From the NCBI GenBank assembly GCA_022478985.1, contig JAKSZP010007911.1:62001-126000 (forward strand): a DNA stretch of 64,000 nucleotides. Direction: 5' to 3'. This DNA is from Massospora cicadina (taxonomy: Eukaryota > Entomophthoromycota > Entomophthoromycetes > Entomophthorales > Entomophthoraceae). Positions 1 through 11,369 of this stretch are shown here, one piece after another. Within the stretch, counting starts at the first letter, position 1. Each line of letters opens with the position of its first letter. The notes under the pieces are model-generated. The model saw only the letters and a program-made list of their open reading frames with translations, had not been told where the DNA came from and did no database searches. The position numbers and the translations under genes were made by a program.

Positions 1-1620
1 CTTAATGAGGGCGGTTTTCACTTGAGCCCAAGTAGTACAGACCTTAAGATGAGGAACCATAATTTCTTGTGCGAACTGGCTTTAACAAGAGGTAATATGA
101 CGGACCTTCTGTTGATCAGTAGCCCCATCCATGGCGCGTTCATACACGAAATAAGTAAAGAATGGATGCTTCCTTCACCCAAACAAACTTAGCCTTGAAG
201 GTAGGTTTAAAAAGGGTGTTTTCTGTACTCAAGACATGTACACCTGATACCCTGACTGGCTCATCCTTGGAGGGTTCAGACTCTGTAAATTGGGCAGCAG
301 AGGGAACTTGATCAACCTGTTGTCTTAGTGGTTCAAGTCATCTTGTAGCTTTTGAACCCATTGACTAAGATGGTCAATCGTAAGCGCTCAGTTTAAATTA
401 GAAATTGCAGTAATCATCTAAACTTGCTTGGCCTCAGATACTTCACATTTGGCAGTTAACCAGTCAATGGACGCGGTCAATGTAGTGAACTGGGTATCTT
501 GCATAGTTTGATTTACATCGCATAGATGATGCGCATTCTCAATACCAACCATTAAGTTGATTAAGGAGTAGTCCAGGTCGGTCAGAAGGTCTTCCAAGGA
601 TAAGAAACATCCTTGAGCTAGGGCTCAAATTTGAGTTACCAACACTTGAACTCGTGAAGCTAGTAGATTCAAATGTTTGGGATTGGCCATTGGAAGTGAG
701 GAACCAGGAGGTCCCAGAGGTCCTTGTGATCCATCTTGACCTGCTGGTCCTAGTGGTCCTTGTTGACCCACCGAACCAGAAGGACCACATTCACCTGGAG
801 GCCCTGGGATTACTGATGGGGAGCTAGGTGGTCTCCACGTTCCAGGAGGACCAACAGGGCCAGGTACACCTTTGCTGACATTATTCGCCAGTTGAACAAG
901 ATGTTGGACTAACTTGTTAAGCTCACCAAAGTGCTTATCATGCTCGACCTGCAATTGGTCCATTTGGATGAGATTTCAGCCTCCAGGGAAGTGATATGGT
1001 GGTGAATAGGATTGGTGACATTGCTAACTTGTTGAGATACTTCTTGTCCAATGTATCCCACAACTCCATTGTCAATGCTCACCAACTGGTTATGGATATT
1101 ATTAATTTCTCATTGATTACCGAGAATAGCTTCCCAATTATCCCTTCCAAAGTTAGACGCTGTCTCATAGAACGAGGATAGCTGAGAGTGAAATTGTTAG
1201 GCTGGAGTCAACTGGTGCTGGATTTCGAGATGATGCAACCCCAAAATCTGGAGTACATGGTGAATAGCAGGATGGACATAATGCCAGAGGTACTGTTCAG
1301 TACTAGCCAAGCCAACTTTGGTAGGCTGTAACATCGCTCGGCTGTATAAGTTCATCATATTAGCTGTAACCTTAGATGCTCAGTCACAATTAGGGCGAGC
1401 ACCAGGTTGGATAGCTCCCCATATCAAGCCTTTGACAGTCTCCTCTACATTCGCGGCTTGAATCTGATAATTATTTTGGTCTGGGCCTTCAATGGCCAAG
1501 TCCATAGAAGCTTGAAATTGCAGATTATTGGTAGTAGTAGAAGGCAGATCCTGCCTTTTGGAGTGTACCCATTGGGTAATACATAGATTCCTCAGAAGAG
1601 GGGCTCTCTTCACTAGACAT
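1..1620 (-). pseudogene. gag of element 0 with collagen-like segment
   Basis: The reading begins at an ATG at 1620 (MSSEES...) and continues leftwards through about three frames with a handful of stops. At 625-963 one open piece of 112 codons shows a heptad-like N-terminus (residues 1-30), then Gly-X-Y triplets (residues 32-88, for example GPAGQDGSQGPLGPPG), then another helical stretch. Below 480 a Gag-capsid-like part follows, with FFTYFVYERAMDGATDQQKV read between stops. A retrotransposon capsid role is inferred from position after a PBS and LTR. Collagen repeats are not a normal part of Ty3 Gag. The gene is not functional as it stands: stops lie near 1380, 1190, 1110 and 625. Confidence 0.55.
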
Positions 1621-1668
1621 ATTCATCGGCGTAAAAGTATATTTTCACTAGGTAGCCTTGGAAGCAGA

Positions 1669-1685
1669 CCTGGCAGGGAGCACCA
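1669..1685 (-). other. primer-binding-like site of element 0
   Basis: Read on the minus strand this is TGGTGCTCCCTGCCAGG, 4 bases inside the LTR edge. It begins with the TGG expected to pair with a tRNA CCA end and resembles the sites of elements A, F and E. Confidence 0.4.
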
Positions 1686-1689
1686 GTAT

Positions 1690-2167
1690 TGGAAGTTCGT
1701 GAGAAATTCGATAAGCAGGCGCTATGAAGGCTATGAAAGTATTAGTTCCATGGCTTTAGCGTAGATTGAGTCAATTAAAACAAAGTTATTAGTTCTGTTG
1801 CAATAGTAAATTCCAATTGGAAGTACTGAATCCAGTAAGAAGATAGACCAAAATTAAGCTACGCGAGACAAGATTTTTGATACTTTAAGAATTAAAAATT
1901 AGAGATATTTATAGGGGAAGATTTAGTGGGTTTTCGTGAGGATTTCCTTGATGCACCCGAGGTAAGATCTTTCCTAACAGATGACTGATATTGGTGTTTA
2001 TCATTAGTATTAAAATAATTATGATGGACAGATCTGTTAGAGTGCTTATTAAATTCAATTGTTTTTTTAACGAGGGCCCAGCCCCTTCAAAATTCTTGGT
2101 CATCTTGAATTGCTTGGTTTCATCCATCATAGGAGGCCAATAACTCTGAAGAGTCTTACGTTGGTCA
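1690..2167 (-). repeat. 5' LTR of element 0
   Basis: About 478 bp with TG at 1690 and CA at 2167. On its left lies the PBS-like site and gag; on its right the protease/RT remnant of another element begins. The partner LTR is outside the window, so the borders could not be checked by alignment. The 93-codon minus-strand ORF inside it shows no protein-like composition. Confidence 0.45.
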
Positions 2168-4998
2168 ATTGAAGAATTGGAAATCCCCAAAATGGATTTT
2201 ATAATATCATTTGACCGAGATATTGAATCTCAATCCAAAGTTATTCCGGTCATCTTGGAGGTTTCTCCAACAGTCACTATACCAGACTTAAATCCCATCC
2301 CACTGGAATCTCAGATTGCACGACATGTTGAGAAGGCGAGAGTCTTTTCCAAGCTGGCTTGTTTAAACGCGTTCAATAAGATCTGTATCAAGAAGGGCCA
2401 GGAGTGGTTGACCGCATTCCATACCAGAAAAGGAATCTTCTAATTTCGGGTTATTCCCTTTGGGCTTAAAAATGCCCCTGCTATCTTTCAACGCCATATT
2501 GATGTGGCTTTGGGGGACCTTCTGGGGATATGCGCGGCAGCTTACATGGATGATATTTTGGTATTTTCCCCTGACAACGAGTTCCATGAAGTACCCCTTC
2601 AGTAGGTGGTGGAGCGTTTGAGGGCTGCCAACCTTACGCTAAAAATCAGTAAGTATGAGATCTTTAAGTCCCAGTTCACCTTTCTATGCAACGTCTTGTT
2701 TGATCAAGGGCACATGATAACTCCAGACAAGGAGAAGATGATTTGTGAGTGGCCCACTTTAACTTCAGTTAAGAAATTGAGAAGCTTTTTGGGGACGAGT
2801 ACATTCCTTAAGAAGTTTAAACCAAACCTTTCTGAAGTTGCAGCACCTTTGTATAAGGCGAGTGTGGCAAAAGTCCTTCACTGGTCCCCGTTTTGGAGGA
2901 TGCTTCTAAGAAGTAAAGTGTACTTTGATGTCCACTTCCATTCTTTGCCATGTCGACCCCAAAATTAGTTCATTGTTGCTTTAGATGCCTCCAACTTCGC
3001 CATAGCGGCATCCCTATTACAAGTAGGTGCAGATGAAATAGAGCATCCGGTGGGATATTTTTTTAGGAAGATGTCTTAAAATAGTTAAACTACGCCGTAC
3101 ATGATAAAGTGTTATTAGCAGTGGTTGAGGCACTGACTTGTTGGCGTCATCACTTGCATGGCTCATCTTAACACTTCTGCATTTGTACAGATCACCATGC
3201 CTTATTGTACTAACACGCACCTCATGTCTTAACCCCACAGCAAACCTGCTGGCATTATACCCTTGACCAATTTGCGTCTTCTTGTGAGTTTACTAAGGGC
3301 AAGGAGAATGGTTTGGCGGACGCTTTGAGCCACAACCCTGCACTAGCTCCCAATCCTATGGAGGTTGAGGTGCATAATACCCATTTGATGATTCCACCAG
3401 GTAAGATTGTGACTCAACTTCCTTCTCCCTTGGCCAATGGGACAGCGCTCGCACCTCTGGAAAATGCGGAGGAATACAGTATGTTCAGAAAGGTAGTCTT
3501 TTCTAAGTCTTTGTCAGCTGAATATACTATGGTCCTTGCCAAGAGCGCATTAAATCAGAGAGGACATCACCAGAGGCTATCACGTAAAAGATGAGATGGT
3601 GTGGTTTCTTGGGCGCCTATGGGTTCCTGCTGGACCACTTCGCCTGGAAATCATCCAGGACCATCACGATGGAATCACTGTTAGCCTTCCTGGGAAGGCA
3701 AAGACATTAGAGTTAATTCGCCGTACTTACAATTAGAAGGGGTTAGCCGCTCAGGTAGTCAGATAATGTAAAGAGTGCCTAGTCTGAATTCAGATGAAAC
3801 TGAATCGCCAGCCTCTAGCGGGGTTGTTGGTACCAGTTCAAAAGGCTGATGGGCTCTGGACTTCCTTATCAGTGATTTTATTGTGGAATTACCTGTATCT
3901 GATGGCTACAATGCTATCATGGTGGTGGTGGAAAGTATTAAAAAGTTTTCCCGCTTTATACCTTGTAGAACCACAGTCACTGTGGCTGAGATGGATGGAC
4001 TTTTTGTTACTCATATTTTCAAACTTCATGGGGTCCCTCAAGAAAAATTATTGATCAGGACCCCAATTAACCTCTGTTTTTTTGGAGGAGTTGAGCAAGA
4101 CTCTTCAGATTCGCCCTTGCTGTCCAACTACCTATCACCTTCAATCAGATGGGCAGACTTAACTTTTGAACCAGTGCCTCAAACAGTTCTTGCGGTGTTA
4201 CACCACCGCAGATCATTCAGATTAGGTTTCCCATCTCCCCATGGCCCAATTCAGTTATAACAACGCACAGCATGCATCGATCTGTTGTTCCCCCTTCTTC
4301 ACCAACTATGGCTTCAATCCTTCCTTCAACATGGAGCCCAGTTGTGGATCCATGATGGAAGAGGTGGTGGACTTTGTAAATTGATCAAGAAAGTACACCA
4401 GGGGGTGATCACAAATTTAGATGCGGCCATACAGGCTTACAAGGAGAATGCTGATGGTAAGAGATGAGTTGGACCAGCGTACAATGAAGGAGATCTCATG
4501 ATGCTGGATGCTAAGAACACCACAATCAAACAAACATGCAAAAAAACTGGGACCTAAGAGGATTGAGCCATACCGCATGGTCAAAAAGGTGGGCCACGCC
4601 TCATACCAGTTGAATCTCCCCCCTCGTTTTTATCTTTTCAGTATTCCATGAGAGCAAGATCACGTTGTTTAAGGGCCCCCCTCCAGAGACTTCTGAGGCT
4701 TATCTTGTGGATAGGGCACTGAAGTCGGAAGTGGAGGAGATTGTTACCTCTTGTTGGGTAAGAAGAAGACTTGAGTATCTTGTATCTGGAAGGGATTTGA
4801 CGCATCAGAGAACAGTTAGGTCCAAGTGCACAATTATGCCCATGCCCAAGATCTTATTTTAGCATTCCATGAGCGTTTCTCTAAGGCTGCAGGATCGAAG
4901 TTTAACCCAGCTGTTGCTGCTATGAAGTTGGCCCCAGCCCACAAAAACATTTCCTTGGTGAATCCCCTGGAGGGGGGGTAGAGCCCAAAAAGAGGAGA
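2168..4998 (+). pseudogene. pol remnant of element 1: protease end, RT, RNase H, integrase, chromodomain
   Basis: The first 100 bases resemble a retropepsin C-terminus (MDFIISFDRDI). RT is recognisable from about 2270 to 2880, with the catalytic box YMDD at 2543-2554 and FRVIPFGLKNAPAIFQ before it. RNase H is seen at 2967-3330 (ALDASNFAIA, then ADALSHN). The zinc-binding part of integrase lies around 3600-3790, and the core around 3830-4270 in two frames (VSDGYNAIMVVVESIKKFSRF). A chromodomain remnant (EVEEIVTSCWVRRRLEYLVS) lies at about 4715-4870. Frames switch repeatedly and many stops are present. The RT motif set is closer to that of element G than to C, D, F or M. Confidence 0.8.
4986..4998 (+). 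other. polypurine tract of element 1
   Basis: CAAAAAGAGGAGA directly before the TG of the 3' LTR at 4999, the expected place for second-strand priming. Confidence 0.6.
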
Positions 4999-5900
4999 TG
5001 GTAATGTCATGTTTACATGACCTTATAGAGGTCACCGACTGCAGGGACAAGGCTGGGAGGCAAGAGGTCCAAAAGGTCAAATTGCAGGACCTTCCTGACC
5101 TTAAGAACATCTTATATCATTGCTGGATACAGGCTAGGTACGCCCAGGTTGGTACAAGTGAGGTGCCTAAAGACCAGCCCCCTGTTTTGGCTCTAGGGCT
5201 AAAATGAACGAGTTTTGAATTAAACAATGATGGGTCAATTTAGTTAATTGGGGAATAAGGGTGTGAAACTGTTCCATTTACAAAATTGTGAGCTTGGGTC
5301 AGGTTCAACTTCAGTCAATTACTTGAGTAAAGTCAATTTTGAGGTCTGTGACCCTTTAAGATGGAAGCTTGTGCCTATTGGTGCACCAAGCTTGGTACCA
5401 CTTCCGCTGATCCAAAATTCCCCTGAATTGTCTTAAGTATCTTTGCCAGAGACCAACGTTTCTCGTTGGTCATCTTCCCCAATAAACCCCATAGGCATTT
5501 TACATTTTTATATATGTTGACTTGGGTGCACTTATGCACGGACCTCTTTGAGGAAGTCTTGAAACGTGTTAGACAATGTATTTTATTTAAAATTATCACA
5601 GCCTCATGTACATTGCTGGGCCTACCTGGTTCCCTCCAAACCCGGTCACTAGTGCACTCTAATCCTGTACTGAACTCAGTTATGAACAGCCCTCTGGGCC
5701 ACAGCAAGTTCTGAAGATTGCTCGAGTTTTTTACTTTCACAGTGCTTAACACCCTCGACCTATGTCTTCTTAGCTCCAGCTCCCTTTGCTAGGCTAAATT
5801 ATGTTCACTCTGACGACACGTTACCTTGCTTTGGTCTGATGCTTCATGCACCGCCAAGCTGGGAATTAGAGAGTTATAGAGACTCTCCTGACATACCCCA
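4999..5900 (+). repeat. 3' LTR of element 1
   Basis: 902 bp, TG at 4999 and CA at 5900, aligned by eye along its length with the solo LTR at 19888-20791. Two parts look coding. The first about 200 bases carry an open Pol tail (KVKLQDLPDLK and YAQVG, 5075-5160) that is conserved in frame in the other copy. After AATAAA near 5481, an ATG at 5515 opens MLTWVHLCTDLFEEVLKRV, again matched in the other copy. This parallels the coding LTRs of element G. Confidence 0.75.
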
Positions 5901-6420
5901 GTGATAAATATCGCTGAAGAAGGAGAGAAGTTGGTAGCGTATGCCTTCAAGAATGTGGTATCAGGTGGATAAGACACTACCAAGGCCAATACAAACGTTG
6001 TTACTTTGAAGCAAACTGAGGACTCTCCACTGACATTCTGGCCACTGGAAACTCATTTGGCAGAATTGTAACGAAAGTAAAAGTTATCATCCAGAAGGAG
6101 CTTGTACTGGCAATACTGGAAACTAAGCTCCATTAAACATATCTCCTCCAAACTTGTGAAGAAACTTAAGTTTATGCTCAACATTGACTACAATGTGAAA
6201 TATCATATCGCAGGACCTGACATTACCTGCGCCTTAGGAGCTTACTCTACTTTGCTTTACGATTTGGGCACATGGTCCTGATGGCGCCTGCAGTAGTGTT
6301 GGACAACGACCACTAGTATTTCTGATTGGGACACAATTCCTTCTGGAGCTTGGAGAGAAGATTGAATTTACTACAAACACGGTTAAAATATTAGCTACCA
6401 ACTCCCCCTGGTTTTAAAGG
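5901..6420 (+). pseudogene. protease remnant of element C
   Basis: In broken frames the part at about 6270-6420 reads like the C-terminal half of a retropepsin: APAVVLDND, then LGTQFLLELGEKIEF. The catalytic D-T/S-G loop is not visible, probably lost at the border with element 1. Assignment rests on its place in front of the dUTPase-like and RT parts and on this short similarity. Confidence 0.5.
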
Positions 6421-6600
6421 ACAGGACGTTAAACCCTGAAAACAACATACTTGCTTGGTTTAAACAGACCAATCAATCTATCCAAATCATTACACCTTAA
6501 CAGAGAAGGGTTTAAAACAACTACCGCCTACTGTGAGCGCTATATAAGGACTTCCCTTGAGTGCAAGTGAAAACATAGAAATTTGACCAGAAGACTAAAG

Positions 6601-6956
6601 AAGAATGAGCTTTTCAATCAGAGTTAAGATTCCTCCAGACACAATATTGGAAGTGTACAGTTGAGATGGAATCTGAGAGCAAGAGCTCAGAGTACTACCA
6701 GTATTCTATGATACCACTTACTCTTGAGAGCTAAACCTTGTTTTATAGGAACATTATTATGCAACCAATCCGAGTAGAAAAAGGGCATGCTGTAGCACTG
6801 GTCCGTCTGACCATTTGCCAAAATACTGATTCCATATATATAGTAGGAGGTTTTGATGATCTTGGGTTTGAGGATGTGAACCCTAAGCAAAAAAAAGAGC
6901 TGGATGAACTTTGGACTAGTTTAATGACATATTCAGCACTGGCCCAACGAACATGA
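6601..6956 (+). pseudogene. dUTPase-like domain of element C
   Basis: Between protease and RT there is a reading in two frames, first RVLPVFYDTTYSRELNLVL-like (stop codon in the R position), then RVEKGHAVALVRL and VGGFDDLGFEDV (ORF 6738-6956). This follows the order of dUTPase motifs 3 and 4: a hydrophobic-P-x-x-x-D-x-x-Y-x-x-E-L segment, then a KGxxxAxLV segment, then GGFD near motif 5. dUTPases hydrolyse dUTP and keep uracil out of DNA made by RT; they are known in some retroviruses and have been reported in some fungal Ty3 elements. The assignment is by motif only. It could instead be a degenerate beta-barrel of unknown role. Confidence 0.45.
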
Positions 6957-7634
6957 ACTGTGCAAAGGGAGATTCATAAGATACACTGGTTCAGCTATCC
7001 CTTCAAGTTCAAACACTACCACTATTCAAAGATAGAGAATGCGGTCATCATGCAAGATCTCAATCAGTTATCCAAAGCTGGGCTAATTCTTCCATAAAAA
7101 GCCCATGGCCATCTTCTATGTTGCAGGTGTACAAGAAGGATGGGGCCCACAGGGTTGTCATTGATTAAAGCCGCTTAAACGAGATTACAAATATAAGCCT
7201 GTACCCGTTGCCATGGATTGACAACAATTTAAAGTACCTGGGTGGCTCAAAATAATTTTTGCCCATGAACCTAGACATCAGCTAATTCCAAATGGTGCTC
7301 TCACCCGAAGTTCAAGAGAAATGCGCCTTAGTCAGCAGCCAAGGGTTGTTTGAACCCACAAAGATGTCGCAGGGGCCCTGTAAAACCTCTACAACCTTCT
7401 AACAAGTGATGGATCTCATCTTTGACGATCTTAAGATATTGAGTGTGTTAATATACCTTAACAACATCACAGTGTTCAGTCAAACGTTTAAAGAACTTTT
7501 TCAGCACCTTTGGGAGGTCTTCACGCAGCTGCATGCATCCAACTTGAAACTGAAGAGAAGCAAGTAAACTTTCTTGAAGCAACAACTAGAATCCATGGGG
7601 CACAAGATTGTCCCAGATAAATAAGCCACATGAT
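6957..7634 (+). pseudogene. reverse transcriptase of element C, first part
   Basis: Recognisable RT text in one main frame with scattered stops: YPLPWIDNNLKYLGGSK, then QEKCALVSSQGLFEPTKM, then LIYLNNITVFSQTFKE. The last one corresponds to the catalytic YLDD box with D to N changes (LNN), so this copy is dead even apart from its stops. The text ends abruptly at 7634, where the LTR of element A begins, and the RT thumb resumes at 15443. Confidence 0.75.
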
Positions 7635-8398
7635 TGTAAACTTTTGGGTAGTTTACTGCACAGGTTGGTTGTAAAATAAATTTAAACGCTATTAATATGG
7701 CTACAACTATTAGGTTAAGGCCTCACAATAATTGGCAATGAATCCACTCTGACGAACTGTACTTGAGAAAACAACTGAGGACCTGTATTCGCTTCAATCT
7801 TCAAATTAGAAGTAAATATAGTAGAAAATATTTCTGTTGAACTGTTTATTATTAGAAAATGCTAAGTTTTTTTAGCAGAAGTCGGATAACTTTATAAATA
7901 ATTTTCTGCAAATCAACTGATCAGTCCCTCAAAACTTTTGATACTTAGGATTAACTTCCAAATTATGGTAAATTACTTTGTCTTAGTTAATCCTCAGCAG
8001 TGTAACCTTTCACAGATCGGCAGCCATCCCCTTGTGTTAGAAATTGTAACAGATGGTCTGGGGCCAAGTTATCTGATTACAACTACTAACTACCACCAAA
8101 ACAAGCGCTTAAATGCTTTGGTAGCTTCATAAATTGACCTAATTGCTCAGCGCCTCTGTTTAAATGATTCTCCCTAGAAATAAACTAGTGGTTAATAAGT
8201 CCACATCAAAATGTTTATTTAACATTGTTGGGGATGATCCCCAATGAGAAAATAGTTGAAACCAATCATTGGATTATATCCTCTGGTTAATTGCAATTAA
8301 TAATCTAGTCAGCAACCATTGCCAAGCAATAGATTGATTAACAATCTTCAAAATGCTAATTGCCAAGTGAGATGGATAATGTGGTCAACCAAATTTCA
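7635..8398 (-). repeat. 3' LTR of element A
   Basis: 764 bp beginning TGTAAACTTTTGGG and ending AAATTTCA, aligned along its whole length with 14669-15442. Contains the near-perfect palindrome TTGGGGATGATCCCCAA at 8228-8244. Confidence 0.85.
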
Positions 8399-9516
8399 AA
8401 CACTTCCCTCCGCTTAACCAGATTACCCAGTGAGACAGTTTTTCAGAGGAAGTTGATTCTTCTTAAGACTTAACTAACAAATATAGTTCAGAGGTCCATC
8501 TACTGTACTTAACTAACTCATTAGTTCAGAGGTTCCCTTCTCGCTACTGCCTCTGTAGAGTGCAGTCCTATGACCTTGTGCTATACCAGGACTACTTGGG
8601 CAGTGTCACCAGTCATAGCCTGTAAAACCTGTACTCCCCCAGATCAGGTTCTCCATTTTGCAATCAGAGAGGATCTTCTTCATTCCTAAGGACTACTCAT
8701 GGTGGATCTAGTTTCAGCCCTTCCTGATCCTACTGACATACTTTAGTGCCTTGGGACTAATTATGGAGGACCCAGTTGCAACCTGAGCTAGCCCTTCTGA
8801 TAATTAGAGCTCATGCTCATCATTGTCTTCCCCTTCCTCAACGCTTAATAGGTAAGAATATCGCTAGATGCATTTTCACAGTGAAATAAAAACAAAATTT
8901 TTAATATATAATTTAATTTTATATTTTTTCTCTTATGGTTTTTTATCATTTATCATTTTTTACCATTTTTTCTTTTTCTTAAATTTTATTTCATGTTCCT
9001 ATACCTTTTTTCCAGCATTTTTTATCCAACTCAAATGTTCAGATTAATTCTGCTGATAAGTCTATAAACAATCATCTATTTATAAGGATTAATTTGGTAA
9101 TGTTTTCTCTATACAAATTCCTCTGGATCTGGTCATATTTTTTGGCATTCCTTGCCTCTCATATTAATTAACTAACTTAAGTTCAACTGACTTCATCCAC
9201 TACTCTTTGAAATTAATTGCCTTTTGTTTTGATCTCATCTAACGCCTTGGGACTTCTCACAGTAGATCCAGTTGCAACCCAAACTGGTCCTGCCAGACTC
9301 TTTATTCCAAGTAGATGTCTGAAAGAACAGGTTCTCTTGCAGCGCTAGATCTTTCCACATCCAGACTGCAAGGCCTTTCCCCAAATTTTGGACAGTTCCT
9401 ACTCCTCCTGAGGAATCTCAACATCCACAAATTGTCACAAACATCTTCTACCAATTTTGGGTGGCAAATTATCCCGTTGCGCCACTTTTCTGATAGTGGC
9501 TAGTTGAATTATCCTT
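8399..9516. other. internal region of element A between gag and 3' LTR
   Basis: No intact ORF. On the minus strand a short motif VATGS-x3-SPKAL appears twice (about 9245-9275 and 8745-8790), suggesting an old internal duplication of a Gag C-terminus. The part at 8880-9010 is very T-rich. No RT, integrase or zinc-knuckle motif was seen. Confidence 0.4.
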
Positions 9517-10334
9517 TCAATTGGATCCATTGGGTTTCTTCCCTGTTACAGCTTGATTATGCTGATCAATGACTTTTTCAATGATCTTTAGAACGTCATC
9601 TTCTAAGTCTACCATAATTTGATTGTCCTCAGCTGTAATTTCCTCATAAAATTGACTGGGCGCATCAAAAGAAGCTCCCAACATCTTTAGATGGCCCACC
9701 ATCTGAGAAGTAGGATTATTAGTGAAGTTGACGCCATGGATTGGTGTAAGTCCCCAATAAGGTTGGAGTGCTGCCTTCATGAAAATGCAAGCTTCAGAAT
9801 CGCTCATGTTGTTAGCTCTCATCAGGATTTGCGCTTCTTCATAGAAACTGTGACAAATTCTCCTAGTTTCATCTGTTTAAACTTGTATTCCAATGAACTC
9901 CTGCATTTGGTTAGTCATTCATTCAGGGCTGCTGTATTACTTCATAATTGCATTTTTTCGCCTCATTATATGACCAGTATCCCCCCTCAAATGGTGTACC
10001 AAGTTTAACAAGCAGTATCAAAACAAATTGACAACTATAACGGCTTTTTGCCAATCTCTGAAACCAAACACGATCATTTAAAAAAATTTGAAGAAAAGCT
10101 GGGGCATTATCCTAATGAAAGGGTGGCAACATTGGGGTGGGCTGAAATAAATTGGTTTCCACAGGCTTGTTTGCAGGATGAGCAGCACGGCTAGCCATCC
10201 TAGCACCAGTTGGTGTATTATCAGGGGTCATCACCAAAATGGTGGCATAGGCACTTGTCATATTTCAAGTAAGCTGAATGCACCTTATTTTTCATTAATC
10301 TTCATATAGGTCCTGGTCCCCGATCCCAGTTTCT
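9517..10334 (-). pseudogene. gag remainder of element A
   Basis: On the other side of element B, the minus strand reads DNAPAFLQIFLNDRVWFQRL (about 10050-10110) and then an open 101-codon stretch at 9517-9822 (SEACIFMKAALQPYW, then NNPTSQMVGHLKMLG). The motif DNA(P/L)AF...F-ND and the segment S(Q/H)MV-HL(K/E)M recur in element E. I therefore read it as a capsid-like Gag of a family that I do not otherwise recognise. Several stops and frame changes are present. Confidence 0.5.
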
Positions 10335-10339
10335 ACATG

Positions 10340-11225
10340 TATTTAAGGTTTGGCCTACTGTAAAAAGTCTGGTTCTTCTTAGATCAATCGAAGTTTCAAG
10401 CGCCTATTATATAGAGACAATAGATTAGATGGTGATAGCAATTAAGATATAAACTCCTTATAGATAATACTTCAAGGCTTTACTCTCCTGTCATTTACTT
10501 TTACAATGGCTCGCTGCCATGATCTTCCTGATCCCAAGTAATTCCTCAACTTAATATAACAAAAAAGTATAAAAGACAAAAACATTGTGTATTAAACTAT
10601 CAGACTTGTTCTTCTAAAAGATCGTTTTTTTATGAAATTAGGGAGAATTTATATTGTTTGATGTTAACCACACCTTACCCATGACACCTCACCTCACATC
10701 ACTACTTATTCAGTGGATCACAATGAAGACTTCAGAGGATCTACAAATTATTAGGGTTTGCAGTATACACCTTGGCCTCATGGTCAGTGTTTTACTGATA
10801 ATCAGTTCATTACAGTGTTTCCTCTGACACTTCTGAAAATATCTAAACTGTCGCTCCTCTTAAGCAACGTAGAACATACTAAGGTTATTTGTACCACTAA
10901 TTAGTAATTAATTCTATCAAAAACATGATTGACATTAAAAACTATTTTTGACATAGACCAACAAAGCCCAAAAGCCCAGGTCATTAAGTCAACTATTATC
11001 AAGTCATAATTAACCAACAAAGCCCTTGAGACCATGTCATCTAGTCAAATATTTTTAAGTGGAATTTCTAGGCCGCAAATCCCAAGCTTTGGATATATTT
11101 AGGATATTTTTTAATCCATAATCATTGATAATAGCATTATGATACATGATAAATTAGAATAGTTAATATTATTATTTCCCCCCATCAAATTCAACTGAAA
11201 ATTTAGTTTAGTCAACCATTAAACA
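10340..11225 (-). repeat. 3' LTR of element B
   Basis: About 884 bp, aligned along its full length with 13396-14279. Its first bases read TATTTAAGG where the other copy has TGTTGG, so the terminal TG has mutated. It ends CCATTAAACA. Confidence 0.85.
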
Positions 11226-11369
11226 TTTCCACGCCTTGAATGGACAAAAGCAGTGTGTATTCTTCTTCTTTGATCATAACATCCAATTTTTTGACATTCA
11301 AAATACAAGCGCTACATCAATAGCCTCTCAGCCCTGGATAAACTTGTCTTCTTAAAACCCAGCACTTCC

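Larger units (their letters stand above)
1..2167 (-). mobile_element. Ty3-type LTR retrotransposon '0', 5' part, cut by the left edge
   Basis: A minus-strand element whose 5' LTR (1690-2167) is followed by a primer-binding-like site (1669-1685) and a decayed gag that leaves the window at base 1. It sits inside the plus-strand chromodomain element that resumes at 2168, so its 3' half must lie left of the window. A close relative of its leader is at 28482-28545, where the run of bases around the PBS and the tract TAGGTAGCCT are shared. The LTR borders are inferred from TG/CA ends next to the PBS and from where the neighbouring pol reading starts. Confidence 0.6.
2168..5900 (+). mobile_element. 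chromodomain Ty3 retrotransposon '1', 3' half
   Basis: Plus-strand pol remnants in the order protease end, RT, RNase H, integrase, chromodomain, followed by a polypurine tract and a 902-bp 3' LTR. The 5' half is missing because element 0 is inserted at 2168. A solo LTR of the same family is at 19888-20791. The element lies in front of the protease of element C (from 5901), so it probably inserted into C. Confidence 0.75.
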
